The notes: generated from the letters alone by a model not told the origin. A stretch of 64,000 nucleotides of DNA from Mucilaginibacter phenanthrenivorans (GCF_024721155.1 NZ_JAHVAP010000007.1:310001-374000), one strand, 5' to 3'. Shown: positions 1 through 7,604, counted from the stretch's first letter. Numbers and translations: made by a program.

Positions 1-381
1 TACTGCGATAAAGTAATCTGCAAGGTTGGGGATCTTTTTCAGCAGGAAATTAGCCATCAGCTTGGCGTCAGGCCTCACCATGCAAAGCATCTTTAACAAT
101 ACCATGCCTTCTATGCCTCCGTAAGGATGATTAGCAATAGCAATAAAACTGCCTTCCTTAGGAATATTCCGTAAATCCTTTTCGTCAAATTCTACTTCAA
201 TGCCGCAGCCCGCTAAAATAGCATCCACAAATTCGGGGCCCACCTTGGGTTGAGCCTGGGCAAACAGGTCGTTCACCTGGTTAATTTTCATTAATTCCAT
301 CAATATAGCTGCCAGGCCAGGCATCCTTAGCTTATCCAGCTTGGTGGCTTTGGCGAACTCTTCTGTGGTAATTACCTTCAT
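1..381 (-). CDS. Lysophospholipid acyltransferase family protein, 3' part cut off by the window edge
   Basis: The reverse strand reads 127 codons from an ATG at 379-381 to the window edge without a stop, so the C-terminus is missing. After an all-helical N-terminal stretch of about 75 residues comes IAIANHPYGGIEGMVLL (about residues 87-103). This resembles the acyltransferase block of the PlsC/hemolysin-like family, with NHP-GG-E in place of the usual NHxxxxD. Such proteins transfer acyl groups to lysophospholipids or ornithine lipids at the inner membrane. The gene diverges from the helix-hairpin-helix gene at 459 across a 77-base gap that must hold both promoters. The exact substrate cannot be read from this fragment. 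Confidence 0.7.
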   Translation of the reverse strand, partial: MKVITTEEFAKATKLDKLRMPGLAAILMELMKINQVNDLFAQAQPKVGPEFVDAILAGCGIEVEFDEKDLRNIPKEGSFIAIANHPYGGIEGMVLLKMLCMVRPDAKLMANFLLKKIPNLADYFIAV

Positions 382-458
382 ATCTATAAAATAAACCCTG
401 TCGTTAAGGGAATAAATGTCCTGAAAAATTATTTAATTTAACGCTGATAAACCTTTAA

Positions 459-1328
459 ATGAAAACGCGGATAAAAAATTACCTGTCGATAACCAAAAAA
501 GAATGGAATGGTTTGGTGATCCTTGTCGTTTTGATTGCATTGGTACTGGCTTCGCCCTATGTTTATCAATTGTTCCGCAAAGATAATACAATAAATTTTA
601 AAGAGTTTGATAAAGCAGTTGCGCAAATAAACAAAGCGGGCGGAAAGGTGGGATTTAATGCCGATAGTACGGCATCCGGTGAAAAGCTTGCAAAGCCGGT
701 TATGTTCCCTTTTAATCCTAATAAGCTCACTATAGTTCAATGGAAGCAACTCGGACTCAGTGAGCACCAGGCCGAAGTAATAAAACATTACGTAGATAAA
801 GGCGGCAGGTTTTATACTAAGGAAGATGTAAAAAAAATCTATGCGCTCACGGCTGACGACTATAAAAGACTGGAACCGTTTATCGAGATCCCGGAAACGG
901 AACATTTTTCAAAGAAGATCAAGACTGGTGAAGTTATTGAACTAAACACAGCGGATTCTGCAAAACTTACTGAACTGAGCGGAATAGGCGGTTCATTTGC
1001 CATAAGAATAGTAAGATACAGGACAAGGCTGGGGGGCTTTTATAAAAAGGAGCAATTAAAGGAGGTTTACGGTATCGACTCCCTGAAATATGATGAGATC
1101 AAAAAACAAGTGACAGTAAATGCCGCTAAGATCAATAAGATAGCGATAAACACCATTTCGTTTGATCAACTCCGGTTATTCCCCTATTTCAGCTACAAAC
1201 AGGTAAATGCAATTATAGAATATCGCGAGCAGCATGGCAATTACACATCCATAGACGATCTGAAAAATATTGTACTGCTTGATGATGGAATTTTACGTAA
1301 AATTGAACCATATATAAGTTTTAAATGA
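459..1328 (+). CDS. Membrane-anchored helix-hairpin-helix (ComEA-like) protein
   Basis: 289 residues. One hydrophobic segment lies near residues 18-39, followed by a linker and three helix-hairpin-helix units at about residues 86-140, 158-206 and 228-276. The second is the clearest: IELNTADSAKLTELSGIG, then GGFYKKEQL and a YGI turn, as in ComEA. Proteins of this kind bind DNA without sequence preference; ComEA does so during natural transformation. Whether this one serves DNA uptake, repair or another periplasmic role is not shown. Its stop overlaps the apt start by four bases (ATGA), so the two are probably translationally coupled. Confidence 0.75.
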   Translation: MKTRIKNYLSITKKEWNGLVILVVLIALVLASPYVYQLFRKDNTINFKEFDKAVAQINKAGGKVGFNADSTASGEKLAKPVMFPFNPNKLTIVQWKQLGLSEHQAEVIKHYVDKGGRFYTKEDVKKIYALTADDYKRLEPFIEIPETEHFSKKIKTGEVIELNTADSAKLTELSGIGGSFAIRIVRYRTRLGGFYKKEQLKEVYGIDSLKYDEIKKQVTVNAAKINKIAINTISFDQLRLFPYFSYKQVNAIIEYREQHGNYTSIDDLKNIVLLDDGILRKIEPYISFK

Positions 1329-1852
1329 TAGCGCAGCAAATAAAATCGGCCATTCGTGATATTCCTGATTTCCCAAAGCCGGGGATCATCTTTAAAGATA
1401 TAACGCCTATATTAAAAGATCCGCAGTTATGCGAAAACATAGTGGAAGCCTTTGCAGACCAATTAAAAGATACCCGCATAGATGCCATTGCGGGTATTGA
1501 AAGTCGGGGGTTCTTGTTTGGATTATCCCTTGCTACCAAACTTGGAATTCCATTCGTTCCTGTACGCAAGGCAGGAAAGCTGCCCTTTACCATTAAACAA
1601 AAGGCCTATAAACTGGAATATGGTACTGCTACTATTGAACTGCACACCGATGCATTTGAACCCGGTCAACATATTTTAATTCATGACGACCTGCTGGCAA
1701 CCGGAGGGACCGCGTTGGCCGCAAGCGAGTTGATACAGGAAATGGGTGGAGTGGTTGCCGGATTTTCCTTTGTGGTGGAATTGGGGTTTTTGAATGGGAT
1801 GGAGCGGTTGACACCGGTTTGTAATAAGGTGGTGGTGTTGGCGGAGTATTGA
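1325..1852 (+). CDS. apt: Adenine phosphoribosyltransferase
   Basis: 175 residues, the usual APT length. It condenses adenine with PRPP to give AMP in purine salvage in the cytoplasm. The N-terminus IRDIPDFPKPGIIFKDITP is the APT hallmark; AGIESRGFLFG (about 56-66) forms the base-side loop and HILIHDDLLATGGTALAA (about 116-133) is the PRPP-binding motif. It overlaps the preceding helix-hairpin-helix gene by ATGA, so both probably share a transcript. A 7-base-pair stem with a long loop lies downstream (1882-1888 with 1905-1911) but lacks a T-tract, so I do not call it a terminator. Confidence 0.96.
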   Translation: MIAQQIKSAIRDIPDFPKPGIIFKDITPILKDPQLCENIVEAFADQLKDTRIDAIAGIESRGFLFGLSLATKLGIPFVPVRKAGKLPFTIKQKAYKLEYGTATIELHTDAFEPGQHILIHDDLLATGGTALAASELIQEMGGVVAGFSFVVELGFLNGMERLTPVCNKVVVLAEY

Positions 1853-2019
1853 GGATGTCGCAAAATAATTTTCATTATTTCTTAGCTGATAAACCCCACG
1901 CCGACAGCTAAACCCACAATTTATACCGTATACCAAATGTGTCCCTTTTCGTAGCTGGCAAATACCAAACTATTGCATAATTTATTGCGTTACTTTGACT
2001 GTAAATCAATTGTAAACAC

Positions 2020-3192
2020 ATGGATTCCTTACTTACCGATATACCCGCCGGGTATGATTTCTCTATAAACGACAATCAAAAAATGATAGGCCAGATGGCC
2101 AAAGATTTTGCCGAAAAGCATATTCGCCCCCATGTAATGGAATGGGACGAAGCACAGCACTTTCCGATTGAGCTGTTTAAGAAGTTAGGCGAGCTGGGGA
2201 TGATGAGCGTATTTGTTCCGGAGGAATATGGTGGTTCTGGTTTCGGGTACTTTGAATATGTAACTGTTATTGTTGAAATAGCCAAAGTATGTGGTTCTAT
2301 AGGTTTATCAGTGGCGGCGCATAATTCATTATGTACAGGTCATATCCTGGCGTTTGGCAATGAGGAGCAGAAGCACCGCTGGTTGCCTAAATTGGCCACT
2401 GCAGAATGGATAGGGGCATGGGGACTAACCGAAGCCAATACCGGCTCAGATGCATTGGGTATGAATACTACTGCGGTATTAGATGGTGACCATTATGTCG
2501 TAAACGGTTCTAAAAACTGGATCACGCATGGTAAATCGGGCAACGTAGCAGTTGTGATGGTTCGGACCGGCGAAAAGGGTGATTCAAAAGGAATCTCGGC
2601 CCTGGTTATTGAAAAGGGAACCCCGGGCTTCACCCACGGTAAAAAGGAAAATAAGTTGGGTATGCGCGCATCCGAAACTACCGAACTGATATTTGATAAC
2701 TGTCGCGTACCAAAGGAAAACCTTTTAGGCGTGGAGGGCGAAGGCTTTAAACAGGCCATGAAGGTATTGGATGGCGGGCGCATCTCTATAGCGGCATTAT
2801 CGCTGGGTATCGCTAAAGGTGCTTTTGAAGCAGCCGTGGCTTATTCAAAGGAACGCAAACAATTTGGTCAACCGATCAGTAATTTCCAGGGGATAGCGTT
2901 TAAGCTGGCAGATATGGCGACTGAAATTGAAGCGTCAGAATTATTAATCATGCAGGCAGCTGATTTAAAGAACAGGCACCTGCCGGTAACCAAGCAATCG
3001 GCTATGGCCAAATACTTCGCATCTGAAGTAGCGGTGCGCACAGCAACAGAAGCTATTCAAATTTTCGGTGGCTACGGTTACACAAAAGATTTCCCGGTAG
3101 AAAAGTACTATCGCGATGCTAAGCTATGTACAATAGGCGAGGGGACAAGTGAGATCCAAAAGATAGTGATCAGTCGCGAGGTATTGAAATAG
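2020..3192 (+). CDS. Acyl-CoA dehydrogenase
   Basis: 390 residues, full length for the family. It oxidises an acyl-CoA to the trans-2-enoyl-CoA with FAD, passing electrons to electron-transfer flavoprotein. Visible signatures are GAWGLTEANTGSDALGM (FAD/substrate loop, about 131-147), the FGGYGYTKDFPVEKYYRDAK block and the C-terminal IGEGTSEIQKIVISR. The GEGTSEIQ segment is where short/medium-chain and branched-chain enzymes of this class carry the catalytic glutamate. Chain-length preference is not resolvable here. It appears monocistronic: 167 bases separate it from apt and 110 from the next gene. Confidence 0.93.
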   Translation: MDSLLTDIPAGYDFSINDNQKMIGQMAKDFAEKHIRPHVMEWDEAQHFPIELFKKLGELGMMSVFVPEEYGGSGFGYFEYVTVIVEIAKVCGSIGLSVAAHNSLCTGHILAFGNEEQKHRWLPKLATAEWIGAWGLTEANTGSDALGMNTTAVLDGDHYVVNGSKNWITHGKSGNVAVVMVRTGEKGDSKGISALVIEKGTPGFTHGKKENKLGMRASETTELIFDNCRVPKENLLGVEGEGFKQAMKVLDGGRISIAALSLGIAKGAFEAAVAYSKERKQFGQPISNFQGIAFKLADMATEIEASELLIMQAADLKNRHLPVTKQSAMAKYFASEVAVRTATEAIQIFGGYGYTKDFPVEKYYRDAKLCTIGEGTSEIQKIVISREVLK

Positions 3193-3302
3193 CCGGCGGA
3201 ATTGATAAGTTAGGTTGTTGCCGGAAGATTTGTATTAATTATAAAATGCCTACATTTAGGTATATAACTAATATTCATTATCCCATCAATTTAATTTCTT
3301 CC

Positions 3303-3998
3303 ATGGAAAAGGATCAATCCCAATCAAGCGAACGCCGCGGTTTCTTGAGGCAGTTTTTGACAGGCGCGGCAGCGTTAGGAGCCGGCATTTTTGCAAAGCC
3401 GGCAATTGTTTCGGCAGCTGAAAGATTATCATCTCGGAACGATTCTGAAGCTGACGAGTGGTTTAAAAGGGTTAAGGGAAAACACAAAATGGTTTTCGAT
3501 GTAACGCAGCCTCACGGGATATTTCCCTTTGCATGGCCCCGGATCTTTTTGGCTACTAATGGCAAAACCGGCACTCCACCTGAAGAATGCGGCGTAGTTG
3601 TTGTATTGCGGCATACTTCTGCGGCGTATGCGATGAATAGCCAGCTTTGGGAAAAATATAAGTTTGGCGAATATCTTAAAATAGATGACGCGGAAACTAA
3701 AGCTCCTGCAACACACAATCCATTTTGGGAACCCAAGCCTGGAACTTACAAGGGCCCTACCGGCGAAATACTTATCGGCATCAATCAACTACAGGATAGC
3801 GGCGTAATGTTTTGCGTTTGCGACATGGCGCTTACCGGTTTAAGTGCAACCATTGCTGAAAAGACCAAACAAGATGCTGCTACAGTGAAAAAGGAATGGC
3901 TGGCTGGTTTGCTCCCGGGTGTTCAGCTTGTACCATCAGGTGTTTGGGCAGTGGGCCGTGCAGAGGAGCGGGGATGTGCTTATTGCTTTGCGAGTTAA
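3303..3998 (+). CDS. Twin-arginine-signal protein with a possible DsrE-like domain
   Basis: 231 residues from the chosen ATG at 3303. A start at 3246 in the same frame would add 19 residues ahead of the signal and is less likely. The N-terminus has SERRGFLRQFLTGAAALGAG followed by an alanine-rich stretch, a twin-arginine export signal ending near SAAE. The mature part has a beta-rich start (VVVVLRHTSAAYAMN), a central GVMFCVCDMALTGL with two cysteines, and VQLVPSGVWAVGRAEERGC. This layout is reminiscent of DsrE/F-like small sulfur-relay folds, but the match is from memory of the pattern only. Function is unknown; a periplasmic location is likely. Confidence 0.6.
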   Translation: MEKDQSQSSERRGFLRQFLTGAAALGAGIFAKPAIVSAAERLSSRNDSEADEWFKRVKGKHKMVFDVTQPHGIFPFAWPRIFLATNGKTGTPPEECGVVVVLRHTSAAYAMNSQLWEKYKFGEYLKIDDAETKAPATHNPFWEPKPGTYKGPTGEILIGINQLQDSGVMFCVCDMALTGLSATIAEKTKQDAATVKKEWLAGLLPGVQLVPSGVWAVGRAEERGCAYCFAS

Positions 3999-4620
3999 TG
4001 TTACTTCGAAAGTATCATATTTTATGGCGCAATACCATAACGATCCCATAACATAACCCACTATGCCAATTAATTTTAAAGGCGACTTTGCATTGTATAG
4101 TTGCCAAACTGTAAATCTGTCAGTGTTTTGTCATGCTTTTTAGTTGCCTTTTTCCAGTTATTTATATCTGTGTCATGCTCTATGACAAATTGACAAAAAT
4201 ATTTTTCTGATCCCTAAAATTACATTTTGAATATAAATGGGAGGATAAGCTATCGCCAAAAAGATTGAATTACACTTACGTAAATCTCAAACTTTATTTT
4301 GCTCAATCATCATTTTTAGATTTCACAGTTTTTGTCGCGACTTTTGCATTTTGCAGGTTTTTATCGCGTCGGGAGTCGTGATTTTACTAAAAAATAGAAT
4401 TATTGCCGAAATAATTTGCCTTTTTTTTGTTTTTGAGGTGAAAATGTCCCGATATTTTGAAGTAAGCCGATATTTTTTCAAGAAAAATAAAATAAGGCAA
4501 ATTTTGTTTTTGATGATTTTTGGCCCCAAAAAATGATTTTAAGTTATGGCATGTTTTGTGTCGATCCCAGTACAGGAAAATCCTAATTATTATATATTAT
4601 TAATCATAAAAAACACAATC
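3999..4620 (+). other. AT-rich gene-poor stretch with inverted repeats
   Basis: No convincing gene lies in this roughly 620-base gap. Its second half is very AT-rich and contains an inverted repeat of about 25 bases (4413-4437 with 4479-4503, sharing AATTTGCCTT and its complement). It also holds a direct repeat of CCGATATTTT inside that loop, a GTCGCGAC palindrome near 4334 and a tight hairpin ATTTTTGG/CCAAAAAAT near 4515-4534. Two 60-70 codon ORFs on opposite strands here are low-complexity and not believable. The segment may be a degenerate small mobile element or a regulatory leader for the microprotein at 4621. Confidence 0.4.
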
Positions 4621-4701
4621 ATGTTAGTTGTATTAGAAGTAGCAGCCCTTTTAGCAGTAATCGTTCTTCCTTTGATCCCTGCAAGGAAAACAGTTAAATA
4701 A
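4621..4701 (+). CDS. Hydrophobic microprotein of 26 residues
   Basis: ATG to TAA gives MLVVLEVAALLAVIVLPLIP followed by ARKTVK. That is one hydrophobic helix of about 19 residues and a short basic tail, a plausible single-pass membrane peptide with the positive end in the cytoplasm. A clear intrinsic terminator starts 31 bases after the stop (4732-4764), which supports a short transcript ending here. There is no Shine-Dalgarno sequence, as is normal in this phylum. I do not recognise the family. It could be a stand-alone small membrane protein or chance coding inside a small RNA. Confidence 0.45.
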   Translation: MLVVLEVAALLAVIVLPLIPARKTVK

Positions 4702-4731
4702 ATAAGACATTATTCTTAATTATCAGAATGA

Positions 4732-4764
4732 AGATGGGTTGCGTTTGCTGCCCGTCTTTTTTTT
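4732..4764 (+). terminator. Intrinsic terminator after the microprotein ORF
   Basis: A 7-base-pair stem AGATGGG (4732-4738) with CCCGTCT (4751-4757), containing one G-U pair, is followed directly by an eight-T tract. It is on the + strand and ends a transcript that must begin in the preceding AT-rich region. Confidence 0.75.
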
Positions 4765-4849
4765 GCTCCAAAATTCGGGTGTTTTGGTAATTTCGTGCTG
4801 AAATATGGATGCTGTTTTAAACGCAGCTTCCAATCTGTATCTTTAGCAC

Positions 4850-5479
4850 ATGAAACAAACCCTTATCACCCTATTACTTTCTGTTTGCTGCCTGTTCACG
4901 TTCGCTCAATCTTTTGAGGGCCAGGTAGTGTATCAAACCCAATGCAAAAGCAAACTACCCAATGTAACTGACGATCAGTTTACTGCCATGGTAGGCAGCA
5001 CCATGAACTATTACATTAAGGGCGGCGATTACAAATCAGATACGAATGGCTCCGTGATTTTATGGCAGCTGTACATTAATAAAGAAAATAAGCTTTATAA
5101 CAAGTTTTCGAGCTCAGAGGCGGTGCTTTATAATGATTGTGCAGTTAACCCTGATTCGGTATTAAGTAGTGAGCTGCATGTCGGTGTGGCCGATATACTG
5201 GGGTACAAATGCGATGAATTGGTATTGAACTGTAAAACGGGTGTTCAGAAATATTACTTTTCATCAAAATTACCTGTCGACAGTAAGCTGTACACCAACC
5301 ATAAGTTCGGTAATTGGTTTACTTATCTTTCGATGGCAAATGCTATTCCGCTGAAAATGGTCATAAATAATGCGCAATTCTCACTTGAAACTATAGCGAC
5401 ATCGGTAAAGCCGATGAAATTGGATGCAGCAATATTTCAACTTCCTGCCGGCATTACTACAGCTAAAAGCCCGTATTGA
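4850..5479 (+). CDS. Secreted protein of a DUF4412/GLPGLI-like type
   Basis: 209 residues. The first 20 (MKQTLITLLLSVCCLFTFAQ) are a typical Sec signal peptide ending at FAQ-S. The mature protein starts SFEGQVVYQT and has alternating beta-strand-like segments, with ILGYKCDELVLNC and KYYFSSKLPVD in the middle. This is the layout of small Bacteroidetes secreted beta-barrel-like proteins annotated DUF4412 or GLPGLI. Function is unknown. A near-match to the -7 element, TATCTTTA at 4838-4845, lies only four bases before the ATG, so the leader would be very short. It stands alone between the microprotein and rpsU. Confidence 0.6.
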   Translation: MKQTLITLLLSVCCLFTFAQSFEGQVVYQTQCKSKLPNVTDDQFTAMVGSTMNYYIKGGDYKSDTNGSVILWQLYINKENKLYNKFSSSEAVLYNDCAVNPDSVLSSELHVGVADILGYKCDELVLNCKTGVQKYYFSSKLPVDSKLYTNHKFGNWFTYLSMANAIPLKMVINNAQFSLETIATSVKPMKLDAAIFQLPAGITTAKSPY

Positions 5480-5532
5480 TCAACCAATATAACTATTTCA
5501 AAAACACTCTTTAATATTCAAAATTAAATACT

Positions 5533-5540
5533 TAGCTTTG
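5533..5540 (+). promoter_or_regulatory. Predicted -7 promoter element of rpsU
   Basis: TAGCTTTG is an exact TAnnTTTG, the Bacteroidetes housekeeping sigma -7 consensus. It lies 28 bases before the rpsU ATG. The -33 region (about 5511-5515) reads TTAAT, a weak match. If used, transcription would start close to 5545, placing the hairpin described next at the very 5' end of the mRNA. Confidence 0.55.
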
Positions 5541-5541
5541 C

Positions 5542-5557
5542 CCTCCCTGAAAGGAGG
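5542..5557 (+). promoter_or_regulatory. Hairpin holding the rpsU Shine-Dalgarno sequence
   Basis: CCTCC (5542-5546) is exactly complementary to GGAGG (5553-5557), with a six-base loop CTGAAA. The 3' arm sits inside AAGGAGGT, a full-strength Shine-Dalgarno sequence 11 bases before the rpsU ATG at 5569. Closed, the hairpin would hide the ribosome binding site; open, it exposes a sequence matching the 16S anti-Shine-Dalgarno. Strong Shine-Dalgarno sequences are otherwise nearly absent in this window, so this looks like a control device. Confidence 0.65.
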
Positions 5558-5568
5558 TATTTGGAATT

Positions 5569-5763
5569 ATGATCATTATTAACGTAAAAGACGGCGAATC
5601 ATTAGATAAAGCATTGAAACGCTTCAAGAAGAAATTTGAAAAGACAGGTGTTTTAAGAGAACTTCGCAGTCGCCAGGCATTTGAAAAAAAATCAATTACC
5701 CGTCGTCACGAAATTAAACACGCCATCTACAAGCAAAATATGAACTTAGAAACAACCGTTTAA
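5569..5763 (+). CDS. rpsU: 30S ribosomal protein S21
   Basis: 64 residues, rich in lysine and arginine, with the S21 signature IINVKDGESLDKALKRFKKK and RELRSRQAFEKKSITRR. S21 sits on the 30S platform beside the 3' end of 16S rRNA. In Bacteroidetes it is known, with S18 and S6, to help sequester the anti-Shine-Dalgarno sequence, which is why most genes here lack one. The gene has its own predicted promoter and an unusual strong Shine-Dalgarno sequence in a hairpin. It heads a likely unit with xerC and hpf. Confidence 0.95.
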   Translation: MIIINVKDGESLDKALKRFKKKFEKTGVLRELRSRQAFEKKSITRRHEIKHAIYKQNMNLETTV

Positions 5764-5846
5764 TTCTTGTAAAAGAATTTTCGATTTTTCTATCAATATA
5801 TTAAAACTATTTGTACATTCATCATTCGGATGTACAAGTAGTTTTT

Positions 5847-6761
5847 ATGTTTATAGCCCGTTTTATCCGTTATATTAAATTCGAAAAGCGGTACTCTCCG
5901 CATACGGTATCGGCCTATCAATCAGACCTTGACCAGTTTATTGCCTTTATCAATAACCCTGAAGGTAAAACTCCGGCGCCATCGCCCGAAATAACGCATC
6001 CATCACAAATTACGCATTACCAGATCAGAAACTGGATGGTTGAACTAATGAACGACCAGATCATGGCCCGTTCAATCAATCGTAAAATCGCTACGCTGCG
6101 CAAGTATTTTAAATTTTTATTGCAGGAGGGAGTGATAGAAATCAATCCTGCGTCGAAGATCATCACGCCGAAGATCCCAAAAAACTTACCGGTAATAGTT
6201 GAAGATGTTAAGTTGTCGCAGATGCTTGATGAAAATGAAGTGTTCAGCCACGATTTTAAAGGACTGCGCGATAAGTTGGTTATCGAGATGTTATTTGGTA
6301 CAGGGATGCGGCTTTCTGAGCTCCTGGGCGTTAAGGATAACGATATAAATGTTTATGAGGGAACGATAAAGGTATTGGGTAAACGCAATAAGGAGCGCAT
6401 CATCCCGGTGAACCACGAACTGAAATTATTATTAGCTGAATACCAGCAGTTAAAGAAAAATCAGGATTTTTCCGGTAACAATTCCTTAACCCTGATCGTT
6501 ACAGATAAAGGAGCAAATGCTTATTCAAAGCTCATTTATTTAATAGTGCAGAAGTATCTATCCTACATATCAACCCAAAACAAAAGAAGCCCGCATGTGC
6601 TGCGCCATACGTTTGCAACCAGCCTGTTAAACAGGGGCGCGGACTTAAACGCCATTAAAGAACTTTTGGGGCACGCTAACCTAAGCGCTACCCAAATTTA
6701 TACACACAATTCTGTTGAAAGATTAAAGTCAATTTACAAACAAGCCCATCCAAAGGCATAA
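5847..6761 (+). CDS. xerC: Tyrosine recombinase XerC/XerD
   Basis: 304 residues from ATG 5847. An in-frame ATG at 5811 would add 12 residues, but the shorter form aligns better with Xer N-termini (FIARFIRYIKFEKRYSPHTV). It resolves chromosome dimers at dif by site-specific recombination. The N-terminal SAM-like core-binding domain spans about residues 1-100. The catalytic domain shows GTGMRLSELLG (first Arg), a lysine in KVLGKRNKERIIPV, HVLRHTFATSLLNRG (His-xx-Arg), LLGHANLSATQIYTHN (second His and nucleophile Tyr). Whether it is XerC or XerD is not decided. It ends 12 bases before hpf. Confidence 0.9.
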   Translation: MFIARFIRYIKFEKRYSPHTVSAYQSDLDQFIAFINNPEGKTPAPSPEITHPSQITHYQIRNWMVELMNDQIMARSINRKIATLRKYFKFLLQEGVIEINPASKIITPKIPKNLPVIVEDVKLSQMLDENEVFSHDFKGLRDKLVIEMLFGTGMRLSELLGVKDNDINVYEGTIKVLGKRNKERIIPVNHELKLLLAEYQQLKKNQDFSGNNSLTLIVTDKGANAYSKLIYLIVQKYLSYISTQNKRSPHVLRHTFATSLLNRGADLNAIKELLGHANLSATQIYTHNSVERLKSIYKQAHPKA

Positions 6762-6764
6762 AAA

Positions 6765-6769
6765 GGAGG
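6765..6769 (+). promoter_or_regulatory. Strong Shine-Dalgarno sequence of hpf
   Basis: AAAAGGAGGA precedes the hpf ATG with GGAGG ending four bases before it. This is one of only three strong sites seen before genes in this window (rpsU, hpf, rpoC), in a phylum where they are normally absent. Confidence 0.6.
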
Positions 6770-6773
6770 AATC

Positions 6774-7121
6774 ATGAAAATCACAGTGCAATCTATTCGT
6801 TTTAATGCAGACAAGAAATTATTGGATTTTATCCAGAAGAAGGCTGATAAGCTTGATACCTTTTATGATCATATTATCAGCGGTGAAGTTTACTTAAAAC
6901 TGGAAAACGTAGAAGACGAGGCCAATAAAATAACGGAGATTAAACTGATGCTGCCGGGCAATCAAATATTCGCCAAAGAGCAATGTAAAACATTTGAAGA
7001 AGCTACCGACCTGGCGATCGAGAGCCTTAGAAAGCAGATTGAAAAGCATAAACAAAAGAAAATAGCCGCTGATGCTGCTGCAAAAAAAGCAGTTTTACTA
7101 ACAGTAACAGACGAGTTTTAA
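6774..7121 (+). CDS. hpf: Ribosome hibernation-promoting factor, short form
   Basis: 115 residues. The fold starts MKITVQSIRFNADKKLLDFI and includes LDTFYDHIISGEVYLKLEN and EQCKTFEEATDLAIESLRKQIEKHKQK, the beta-alpha-beta-beta-beta-alpha pattern of HPF/YfiA. It lacks the C-terminal dimerisation domain of long HPF. It binds the decoding centre of idle 30S subunits and blocks translation in stationary phase. The gene follows xerC by 12 bases and is followed by a strong terminator, so it closes the rpsU-xerC-hpf unit. Confidence 0.9.
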   Translation: MKITVQSIRFNADKKLLDFIQKKADKLDTFYDHIISGEVYLKLENVEDEANKITEIKLMLPGNQIFAKEQCKTFEEATDLAIESLRKQIEKHKQKKIAADAAAKKAVLLTVTDEF

Positions 7122-7148
7122 GCTAAATAAATATTAATTTTTAACGTA

Positions 7149-7181
7149 AATCGGTGGGTTTCAGCCTGCCGATTTTTTTTT
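7149..7181 (+). terminator. Intrinsic terminator after hpf
   Basis: AATCGGTGGG (7149-7158) pairs with CCTGCCGATT (7165-7174), ten base pairs including two G-U, with a six-base loop TTTCAG and a run of nine T. It separates hpf from the tRNA-tuf unit. Confidence 0.85.
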
Positions 7182-7192
7182 GGAAAATAAAT

Positions 7193-7222
7193 TTTGTTCA
7201 GGACTAAAAATGTGTAAATTTG
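7193..7222 (+). promoter_or_regulatory. Promoter of the tRNA-tuf operon
   Basis: TTTG at 7193-7196 is followed, after 18 bases, by TAAATTTG at 7215-7222. Both elements match the Bacteroidetes housekeeping consensus exactly. A leader of about 135 bases runs to the first tRNA. It contains a small hairpin CGGAA-TAT-TTCCG near 7312-7324. Confidence 0.75.
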
Positions 7223-7365
7223 CAATCCCTTTCGGAGAGGTATGTAAATGTCTTCTCGCTGTTAAAAGGGTTGGTTCTTTAAAATAAAAAAATACAGCCT
7301 AATTAATTAACCGGAATATTTCCGAAGTCAGTAATGACAGATGGAATAAGAAGGGGAAAATTTAA

Positions 7366-7438
7366 GCCTCCTTAGCTCAGCTGGTAGAGCGACTGACTTG
7401 TAATCAGTAGGTCATTGGTTCGATCCCGATAGGAGGCT
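7366..7438 (+). tRNA. tRNA-Thr (anticodon TGT)
   Basis: 73 bases. The acceptor stem is GCCTCCT with AGGAGGC, discriminator T. The D-arm has AGCTCAGCTGGTAGAGC and the T-arm GGTTCGATCC. The anticodon stem ACTGA/TCAGT closes the loop CTTGTAA, giving anticodon TGT for threonine. No CCA is encoded. It is first in a four-tRNA array ahead of tuf. Confidence 0.96.
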
Positions 7439-7503
7439 CTGTTAATTTCGGATGAAGAATGTTTAGCTTCAACTTTGGACATTACGAGTCCGGAATAAAC
7501 AAT

Positions 7504-7584
7504 GGGGGGATACCAGAGCGGTCAAATGGGACGGACTGTAAATCCGTTGCTTCGGCTACGAAGGTTCGAATCCTTCTCCCCCCA
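7504..7584 (+). tRNA. tRNA-Tyr (anticodon GTA)
   Basis: 81 bases with a long variable arm, as expected for bacterial tRNA-Tyr. The acceptor is GGGGGGA with TCCCCCC, discriminator A. The anticodon stem CGGA/TCCG closes a loop containing CTGTAAA, giving GTA. The variable arm reads GCTTCGGCTACGAAG and the T-arm GGTTCGAATCC. Confidence 0.96.
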
Positions 7585-7604
7585 CAAAAACAATTAGTGA
7601 GGGA

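Noticed and set aside
1882..1911. Stem TTAGCTG/CAGCTAA after apt as terminator
   Set aside because: Seven base pairs, a 16-base loop and no T-tract on either strand make it too weak.
3246..3302. Longer start for the Tat-signal protein
   Set aside because: It would put 19 extra residues ahead of the twin-arginine motif, which normally lies near the N-terminus.
4323..4536. Two overlapping ORFs of 61 and 68 codons on opposite strands
   Set aside because: Both are low-complexity products of AT-rich repeats, with no promoter or terminator and no recognisable motif.
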